A stretch of 64,000 bases of DNA. It comes from Pseudooceanicola endophyticus (GTDB taxonomy: Bacteria > Pseudomonadota > Alphaproteobacteria > Rhodobacterales > Rhodobacteraceae). The notes under the pieces were generated by a model. It ran no database searches. It saw only the letters and a program-made list of their open reading frames with translations, and was not told the origin of the DNA. The stretch is taken from contig NZ_JAHIAB010000010.1 of NCBI RefSeq assembly GCF_018760365.1, positions 62,001 to 126,000 on the forward strand. Reading direction: 5' to 3'. Of the stretch, positions 57,554 to 64,000 are shown piece after piece. Positions within the stretch are counted from its first letter, which is position 1, and the number at the start of each line of letters is the position of its first letter. Position numbers and translations under genes: made by a program.

Positions 57554-58118
57554 GGTCATGGGAATGGCTGTGCCCGTGATCATGGTCGCGATCATGGTCG
57601 TGGTCATGATGGTGCGAATGCGCATGGGTGTGATCATGGGAATGCAGCGCCGCCCCGTCATGCAGGGTCTTGCCATGTTCATGGGCATGGGTGCGGCCAT
57701 GGCCATAGGCGCCGCCTTCGGGCAGGAAGGGCGCGCTCACGCGGTGCAGATGCGCCCCCAGATGCACCAGCATCTCTCCGATCACGCGGTCTTCGCGGAT
57801 CAGCAGATGATCAGTGGCGATCTGGCAGGGGGTGTGCCGGTTGCCGACATGCCAGGCCAGGCGGGCCAGTTCCGGCCCCGTGACATGGTAAAGCGGCTCG
57901 GCGGCGGCGAGGATGCCGACCAGGCGGCCATCCTCGAGCTGCAGGGCATCCCCCTCATCGAGGGAGATCGTCTGGACCAGGTCGACGAGGATCTTCTCTC
58001 CTGCGTCGGTGGTCAGGCCCTTGCGGCGAACAAAGCGCTGCTCGTAGTCAAGCGTGACGTGATCGGCAGGGGTGCCGGTCAGGTCGGTGGCCCTCAGGGC
58101 GGTCAGGGCGCGGATCAT
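57543..58118 (-). CDS. ureE: Urease accessory nickel chaperone UreE with His-rich tail
   Basis: This 191-residue protein binds nickel and delivers it to UreG. The N-terminal beta domain (LTLDYEQRFVRRKGLTT) and central ferredoxin-like part (LYHVTGPELARLAWHVGNRHTPCQI) carry the usual metal His. The last 50 residues are a long His/Asp tail (HSHDHTHAHSHHHDHDHD...), about 20 His, much longer than in species that keep only the core. It probably stores nickel. Confidence 0.97.
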   Translation of the reverse strand: MIRALTALRATDLTGTPADHVTLDYEQRFVRRKGLTTDAGEKILVDLVQTISLDEGDALQLEDGRLVGILAAAEPLYHVTGPELARLAWHVGNRHTPCQIATDHLLIREDRVIGEMLVHLGAHLHRVSAPFLPEGGAYGHGRTHAHEHGKTLHDGAALHSHDHTHAHSHHHDHDHDRDHDHGHSHSHDHDH

Positions 58119-58143
58119 GCCGCTTCCCCTGCCCCGGGGGCGA

Positions 58144-58362
58144 TCAGACGTAGAACAGGTCGCGGAAGACGTAGGCCGGGATTTCTTCGCGCTTCAGGCC
58201 CATCTTGGACAGTTCGACGTCGGACTTGGCCTGCAGCTTTGCGATCTGCTCGGAGCGCGAACGGCGTTCCATGTAGGCGGCCAGACCGGCGCCGACGGCT
58301 GCGAAGAAGGAACCCAGTGCGGACTGGCGCGGTGCGGTAACGTTGCTGGAGAAGCTTGCCAT
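58144..58362 (-). CDS. DUF1127 family small protein inside the urease cluster
   Basis: This 72-residue protein ends in the DUF1127 helix pair: RSRSEQIAKLQAKSDVELSKMGLKREEIPAYVFRDLFYV. DUF1127 proteins of Rhodobacter (CcaF1 family) bind RNA and affect small RNAs in stress. The ATG at 58362 precedes an alanine-rich N-terminus. It sits between ureC and ureE on the same strand, with a 364-bp spacer on one side and 25 bp on the other. Confidence 0.85.
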   Translation of the reverse strand: MASFSSNVTAPRQSALGSFFAAVGAGLAAYMERRSRSEQIAKLQAKSDVELSKMGLKREEIPAYVFRDLFYV

Positions 58363-58726
58363 TTTGGACCTCGGATTGAGAAGCTGTGGGGTCGCCCCCG
58401 TTGTCCTCAAAATAGGTCAGTGCCTCAGCCGTTACCATTTTCAATCCTTCAATACCGTCATGCGTGCGCTGCAACGCAGAAAGCGGGGGCTGGAACCTCT
58501 GCGCAAAGCTGACGTGACCTTGCTGCATGGCTTGATCCAAAGCCCCCCAAAAAGTCGCCAGAGTGCAGGAAAACAGGCCATTTTAACAGGCAGTCTGCAA
58601 AGCTCCGCCGTTCGGCGGCGAAACGATGCGCCTGCGACATGGCTGCCCTGCATCGCGCCCCGGGAGAGCGCGAGCCGGGGTGACTCGGGGGGTATGCACC
58701 GCGTGCAGGCCCCCCGAAGCGGGTCT
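58363..58726. other. Spacer between ureC and the DUF1127 gene
   Basis: 364 bp have no convincing gene. They contain the hairpin at 58686-58716 and a pyrimidine/purine-rich stretch; a promoter for the DUF1127 gene is likely here because the gap is far longer than others in the cluster. No sigma-factor consensus was certain. Confidence 0.5.
58686..58716 (-). terminator. Hairpin directly after ureC
   Basis: CGGGGGG-cc-TGCAC / GTGCA-ta-CCCCCCG with a 3-nt loop on the minus strand lies 10 bp after the ureC stop. No T-run, so it may be a partial terminator or an mRNA-stability element that lowers expression of the accessory genes. Confidence 0.55.
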
Positions 58727-60436
<1,710 letters not shown>

Positions 60437-60510
60437 CGGGGGCTCCTGCTGTCGTCCGTTTCACGGTCTGTAGGGGCACCTGGCCGGTCGGGGTGGCTCA
60501 GGCGGCAAAC

Positions 60511-60534
60511 GGCCCGCGCCGGGGCGCGGGCCGG
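60511..60534 (-). terminator. Hairpin after the Ala/Lys/Pro-rich protein gene
   Basis: GGCCCGCGCC / GGCGCGGGCC with a 2-nt loop, about 40 bp downstream of the stop on the minus strand. Weak T-run (GTTTGCC). It lies before ureC and could make ureC partly separate. Confidence 0.5.
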
Positions 60535-60564
60535 AAAAGGGTCAGGCCCGAAGGGCGAAGGGGA

Positions 60565-61485
60565 TCACTCCCCCTCCTTCTTGACGGGCGCGGGGGTGGC
60601 GGCGGGCTTGGGGGCCTCCGCCTTGGGGGCCGGCGCAGGCGCGGCGGCGGGTTTTGCAGCCTCTGCCTTGGCGGCGGGCGCCGGGGTTTCGGCCTTGGGG
60701 GCGGGGGCCGCAGCCTTGGCGGCGGGGGCCGCAGCCTTGGGCGCTTCGGTCTTCGGGGCTTCGGTCTTGGGTGCCGGGGTCGGAGCCGCCTTCGCGGCGG
60801 GCGCCGGGGTCGCGGCCTTCGGAGCTTCCTTGGGGGCCTCGGCGGGTTTCGGCGCCGGCATGGCGACCGGCTTGGCGGTCTCGGCCTTGGGCGCGGGCGC
60901 TGCGGCCTCGGCCTTCGCGGCAGGCTTCGCGGCCTTGCGCGCGGTCGGCGTTTTGCGCGCGGCGGGACGGCCCGTCTTGGGCGAAGTCGGCGAGGCCTTG
61001 CGCGCCGCCGGCTTGCGGGCGGCAGGCTTGGCCTCGGTCTTGGCCGGTTCCGCTACCGGCGTGCTGGCGGTGGCGGCGGGCTTGGCGGCAACGGGTTTGG
61101 CGGCGGGTTTCGCAGCCGCCTTCGGCGCTTCGGCCTTGGCCACCGGCTTGGCCGCCGCCTTGCGGGCTGCGGGCTTCGGCTTGGCCGCCGGAGCCGGAGC
61201 CGGAGCGGGCGCCGGAGCCGCTTTCGCGGCGGGGGCCGGAGCCGCCTTCACCGGAGCCTTCGCAGGCGCCGGGACCGGCACGGCGGTTTCGGACTTGTCC
61301 TCGGCCAGCCGCGCCATCGCGGTCATGCCGTAGCTCAGGGGGCCGAGCGGCGTCAGGGTCATTTCCAGCGGGGCCGTCATCAGGGCGCGGAAATAGCGCA
61401 TCTGCCATTCCGCCATCCGGGCAGAACCCAGCATGAAGGTCTTCATCAAATCGGCCTGGCGCATCATCATCTGGGTGGCATCCAC
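60565..61485 (-). CDS. Low-complexity Ala/Lys/Pro-rich protein within the urease cluster
   Basis: This 306-residue protein starts at a GTG after GGGGAG. The first 65 residues are a Met-rich amphipathic segment (MMMRQADLMKTFMLGSARMAEWQMRYFRALM) resembling phasin-like helices. The remainder is built from short KAEAPKAAAKPAAKP-type repeats, strongly basic, like histone-H1-tail or AlgP-like proteins. It is not a known urease accessory protein. It could bind DNA, PHA granules or nucleic acid-rich material; the function is unknown. Confidence 0.75.
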   Translation of the reverse strand: MDATQMMMRQADLMKTFMLGSARMAEWQMRYFRALMTAPLEMTLTPLGPLSYGMTAMARLAEDKSETAVPVPAPAKAPVKAAPAPAAKAAPAPAPAPAPAAKPKPAARKAAAKPVAKAEAPKAAAKPAAKPVAAKPAATASTPVAEPAKTEAKPAARKPAARKASPTSPKTGRPAARKTPTARKAAKPAAKAEAAAPAPKAETAKPVAMPAPKPAEAPKEAPKAATPAPAAKAAPTPAPKTEAPKTEAPKAAAPAAKAAAPAPKAETPAPAAKAEAAKPAAAPAPAPKAEAPKPAATPAPVKKEGE

Positions 61486-61594
61486 GACGGCGTCTCCCCT
61501 TTGTTTCCTGTTGCGGTTGACGTGATAGTCCCTGCCCTGCCCGACCCGGCCCTTCTGCGGGGCCCGTCCGGATGAGGCCTGCGGCCCGCTCCTG

Positions 61595-61900
61595 TCAGAG
61601 CGGACCCATGACGGCCTGATTGAAGCCGAAAATACGTCGATCCCCCAGGATGGGGATCAGGTTCACTTCGCGGCGCTGGCCCGGCTCGAAGCGCACGGCG
61701 GTGCCCGCCGCGATATCCAGCCGCAGGCCACGCGCGGCGGCGCGGTCAAAGTCCAGCGCCCCGTTCGCCTCGGCGAAGTGGTAGTGGCTGCCGACCTGCA
61801 CCGGGCGGTCCCCGGTGTTGGCGACCATCAGCGTGATCGCCTCGGCGCCCTCGTTCAGCGTCAGCGTGCCCTCTGCGGGCAGCAGTTCCCCGGGGATCAT
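61595..61900 (-). CDS. ureB: Urease beta subunit
   Basis: This 101-residue structural subunit reads [46 protein letters not shown] and [21 protein letters not shown], full family length. Its ATG overlaps by 4 bp (ATGA) the stop of the 36-codon ORF, so its translation depends on that ORF or is coupled to it. Confidence 0.98.
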   Translation of the reverse strand: MIPGELLPAEGTLTLNEGAEAITLMVANTGDRPVQVGSHYHFAEANGALDFDRAAARGLRLDIAAGTAVRFEPGQRREVNLIPILGDRRIFGFNQAVMGPL

Positions 61901-62007
61901 CGGCGACGGTCCCAGGGCTGACGCTTCGGACGTTCCACGCGCACCGGAATCGGCGCGGGTTGCGGGGCCAGCCCCAGAAGGGAGAGGATCTTGTCGAGAA
62001 TGGTCAT
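61897..62007 (-). CDS. 36-residue ORF between ureA and ureB
   Basis: The ORF encodes [20 protein letters not shown] then [16 protein letters not shown]. It starts at an ATG with AAGGGG 10 nt upstream and stops in the ATGA that starts ureB. The first 13 residues form an amphipathic helix; the rest is a Pro/Arg-rich basic tail. I do not recognise it. The coupling and codon usage make it likely translated. Confidence 0.65.
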   Translation of the reverse strand: MTILDKILSLLGLAPQPAPIPVRVERPKRQPWDRRR

Positions 62008-62065
62008 TTCGATACCCCTTATCTACGTCTTTACCCAGCAGGCCCCTCGGGCCCCCTGAAGGATC

Positions 62066-62368
62066 CTAGCGGATCGGATTGTGCACGGTCACCAGTTTCG
62101 TCCCATCCGGGAAGGTGGCTTCGACCTGGACCTCGTGGATCATCTCCGGCACTCCGTCCATGCACTGTTCCACGGTGATGACCCGGGCGCCAGCCTCCAT
62201 CATCTGCGCGACCGAATGGCCGTCGCGCGCGCCCTCGACCACCGCGTCGGTGATCAGGGCAATGGCCTCCGGGTAGTTCAGCTTCACGCCGCGCGCGAGC
62301 CGCTTGCGCGCCACCTCGGCGGCCATGGCCACCAGAAGCTTGTCTTTTTCTCTCGGGGTCAGCTGCAT
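62066..62368 (-). CDS. ureA: Urease gamma subunit
   Basis: This 100-residue structural subunit matches the family: [47 protein letters not shown], and [21 protein letters not shown]. It begins 3 bp after the ureD stop. Confidence 0.98.
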   Translation of the reverse strand: MQLTPREKDKLLVAMAAEVARKRLARGVKLNYPEAIALITDAVVEGARDGHSVAQMMEAGARVITVEQCMDGVPEMIHEVQVEATFPDGTKLVTVHNPIR

Positions 62369-62371
62369 GGT

Positions 62372-63307
62372 TCAAAGCGTCCAGGTCTTGGGAATGTCTT
62401 CACCCGAGAGCGCGGTGATGGCCGGCACCAGGCGCTTGCGCAGCGCATAGCCATCCTCGGCAACGATACGGGCGAACAGGAGGTCCGTCGCGACCAGACT
62501 GGCACCACCTTGGGGTCCAAGCAAGCCGCGCAGATGCGAAAGTTGCGCCTCGGCGCCGGGTGCGGCGAAGAGAAGCGCCGCCATGGCCAGGTTTCCCGCC
62601 ATGACACCGGGCCGCGAGAGCTGCGCGGCAATGTCGCCGGACAGGCGGAACTGGTCGGCAAACAGAAGCTGACCGTCGCGGCGCAGGCGCCAGCGGTCCG
62701 ACAGCAGGCCCGAACGGACCGTCTCGCCCATCGCCAGGCGCCCGACCACCAGCGGCTCGACCGCGAGGAATCGGGCATCGGGGGCCAGGTCGACCTCGAA
62801 GCGGCGTTCGACCCGGGCGCCGTCGAACAGGATCGTCTCCTGCGGCAGCCAGTCGAGCCGCCCGCCCGCCCCCACCCGCAGCGCGATGTCCATCCGCCCG
62901 GTTTCGGTCGGCTGGGCACGGTAGAGGCGTTCGGCGGCCTGGCTGGTCAGCATCAGCGATGCCCCGGCCTCTGCCTCGGCGGTGATGACGAAACGGTCGC
63001 CGCCCGTGACGCCGCCGGAGGTATTGAGGAAGACGGAATTCAGGATGCCGCGGCGCGAGGCCGGGAACAGCGCCTTCAGCGATCCCGACTGGTGCAGCCG
63101 GCCGATCCGGGCACCGGGACGCGCGCTGACATGCAGATCCCCGACCGAGCGGGGCTGGGCGCGCAGGGCCCGCGTGTCCTGCGGGCGCGACTGTGTCAGG
63201 CTGGCGTTGATGGCTCCCTCCCGAAGCGGGCCCGCGACTGGGCCGTTCGGATCGAGATTAGCAATAGTTTCAGAGGATGTAAGGGGCATTTCCGGGCGCC
63301 GCGCCAT
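62372..63307 (-). CDS. ureD: Urease accessory protein UreD
   Basis: This up-to-311-residue scaffold protein for nickel insertion has SGSLKALFPASRRGILNSVFLNTSGGVTGGDRF, LTSQAAERLYRA, LDWLPQETILFDGARVERRFEVDL and a C-terminal AEDGYALRKRLVPAI. Starts at 63307 or, seven codons in, 63289 (MPLTSSETIA) are both possible. A large inverted repeat (63289-63339) covers the start. It is the first gene of the urease cluster. Confidence 0.95.
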   Translation of the reverse strand: MARRPEMPLTSSETIANLDPNGPVAGPLREGAINASLTQSRPQDTRALRAQPRSVGDLHVSARPGARIGRLHQSGSLKALFPASRRGILNSVFLNTSGGVTGGDRFVITAEAEAGASLMLTSQAAERLYRAQPTETGRMDIALRVGAGGRLDWLPQETILFDGARVERRFEVDLAPDARFLAVEPLVVGRLAMGETVRSGLLSDRWRLRRDGQLLFADQFRLSGDIAAQLSRPGVMAGNLAMAALLFAAPGAEAQLSHLRGLLGPQGGASLVATDLLFARIVAEDGYALRKRLVPAITALSGEDIPKTWTL

Positions 63308-63339
63308 TCCGCTTGGTCAAGCGGGGTGGCGCCCGGAAA
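63289..63339. promoter_or_regulatory. Large inverted repeat over the ureD start
   Basis: TTTCCGGGCGCC (63289-63300) is complementary to GGCGCCCGGAAA (63328-63339), with an inner CCGCTT / AAGCGG hairpin. No T-run follows on the minus strand. The folded mRNA would hide one of the two ureD starts, a possible translation control; alternatively it helps separate folE2 from ureD. Confidence 0.5.
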
Positions 63340-63346
63340 AAAGGCC

Positions 63347-64000
63347 TCAGCCCGGGTGGTGCAGCGAGGCGAAGAAGCGCGGATCAAGGCTTGCGCCGCG
63401 GAACGTCTCGCCCTCGGTCAGCACCGAGATCGCATCATGGGAGTGCAGGCTTTCCTGGTGGCTGGCCGCGACGCGGAAGTCGCCGACGCGCGGATCGTCC
63501 TGAAGCTGCTCGCAGAACAGGCGCGCCGCGTCTTCCACGAAGATCGGATTGGCGGCGTTCAGCTCGGCGAAGGCCTGTTCGTCCTCGCGCTTGACCATGA
63601 CCTGGGTCTCGGTCGGCACGGCGCGGCGAGCCATGTCGATCAGGTCCTCGAACCACAGGATGTCGTCCGAGACCGCTTCCTGCACCGACAGCCGCGCGAC
63701 CGAACGCTGCGAATGCGGCGTGGCCAGCTGGCCACGGCTCATCCGGGCATGTTCCGACAGCTCAAGCGAGCACGGGCAGGTCGAGGAATAGACGTAATCC
63801 AGGTGGATGAAACGGTTGCGGGTGCCCTTGTGGTCCACCAGCTCCAGCGCGAAATCGTAGTATTGGTAGCCCGACAGGCCCGAACGCAGCGACTTGATCT
63901 TCGCCGGATAGGAGAAGCGCATCATGATGCGCGCATCATGGCTTTCCAGGTCCGCCTTGTAGTCGTCCAGCGCGGCCTCGATCACCTCGAAGCTGAAGGA
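63347..64000 (-). CDS. folE2: GTP cyclohydrolase FolE2 (5' end outside window)
   Basis: The C-terminal roughly 217 residues of the type IB GTP cyclohydrolase are visible; the N-terminus lies past the right edge. Motifs: MMRFSYPAKIKSLRSGLSGYQYYDFALELV, catalytic Cys in VYSSTCPCSLELSEHARM, and SHQESLHSHDAIS. FolE2 makes 7,8-dihydroneopterin triphosphate for folate, and is often used instead of zinc-dependent FolE. It is on the strand of the urease cluster, 40 bp before ureD. Confidence 0.97.
   Translation of the reverse strand, partial: SFSFEVIEAALDDYKADLESHDARIMMRFSYPAKIKSLRSGLSGYQYYDFALELVDHKGTRNRFIHLDYVYSSTCPCSLELSEHARMSRGQLATPHSQRSVARLSVQEAVSDDILWFEDLIDMARRAVPTETQVMVKREDEQAFAELNAANPIFVEDAARLFCEQLQDDPRVGDFRVAASHQESLHSHDAISVLTEGETFRGASLDPRFFASLHHPG

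Noticed and set aside
57543-57640. Repeated ATGATCATGG-like units considered as non-coding satellite
   Set aside because: They encode the His/Asp tail of UreE in frame.
60600-61260. Repetitive DNA considered as a possible CRISPR or tandem repeat array
   Set aside because: Repeats are degenerate, in coding phase and encode Ala/Lys/Pro; no constant repeat with unique spacers.
60493-61575. Gly/Arg-rich 360-codon frame opposite the Ala/Lys/Pro-rich gene
   Set aside because: Repeats are the antisense image of the KAPA repeats. The minus frame has a good ribosome site and typical codon use.

Overview
The window is GC-rich DNA (mostly GC-ending codons) from an alphaproteobacterium, almost certainly a member of the Rhodobacterales (Paracoccus/Rhodobacter/roseobacter group). 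The evidence is the run accB-accC-aat-DUF2155-mlaD-NDUFA12, an N-terminally extended FolP next to a FolB fusion, glyQ-DUF6446-glyS, aa3-type ctaD, and a urease cluster of the alphaproteobacterial type. It looks chromosomal. I see no phage, transposase, rRNA operon or CRISPR array. One tRNA gene (tRNA-Leu, anticodon GAG) is present.

Layout. 1-9.4 kb: the 5' part of a response regulator gene, an ScfR-type XRE regulator (minus strand), then a five-gene branched-chain-amino-acid-type ABC transporter and acetyl-CoA synthetase on the plus strand. This looks like a short-chain acid uptake and activation locus. 9.4-17 kb: a PRC-barrel protein, the acetyl-CoA carboxylase pair accB-accC, aat, and a minus-strand block of envelope, respiratory and proteolysis genes (DUF2155, mlaD, NDUFA12-like, ridA-like, clpX, clpP). 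17-25.9 kb: DUF1045 protein, tesB, an MFS exporter, tRNA-Leu, lipB, a TetR regulator, cytochrome c, ctaD, DUF2244 and DUF4174 proteins. 25.9-33.9 kb: yqeY, carA, a membrane glycosyltransferase with a GspE-N/MshEN-like N-terminus preceded by four phased TTAA boxes (CtrA-like), GntR regulator, HAD phosphatase, UbiH-type hydroxylase and two coupled Lrp regulators facing ilvC. 34.9-47 kb: bestrophin-like protein, Hsp70-like protein, folP, folB fusion, cell-wall hydrolase, a divergent pyruvate phosphate dikinase, glyS, DUF6446, glyQ. 47-56.3 kb: a SPOR/PG-binding pseudoprotease, then a nitrogen-related block: cyanase, a PP2C-Ser/Thr kinase fusion, a formate/nitrite channel, an Rrf2 regulator, siroheme synthase cysG and trkH. 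56.3-63.3 kb: a minus-strand urease cluster (ureD, A, a 36-codon ORF, B, an Ala/Lys/Pro-rich protein, C, a DUF1127 protein, E, F, G) running into trkH. The window ends inside folE2.

How the genes work together: the left end would import a small carboxylate or related nutrient, activate it to an acyl-CoA (acs) and perhaps pass it to fatty-acid synthesis (accBC). The right end collects small nitrogen sources: cyanate (cynS), urea (ure) and nitrite (the FNT channel, with siroheme from cysG for nitrite/sulfite reductase). Scattered through the window is a family of about 60-70 bp palindromic repeats, mostly at gene ends. Two tail-only copies lie exactly where a ribosome binding site is needed.

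All calls come from reading the sequence by eye. Family assignments rest on recognisable motifs, and no database search was run.
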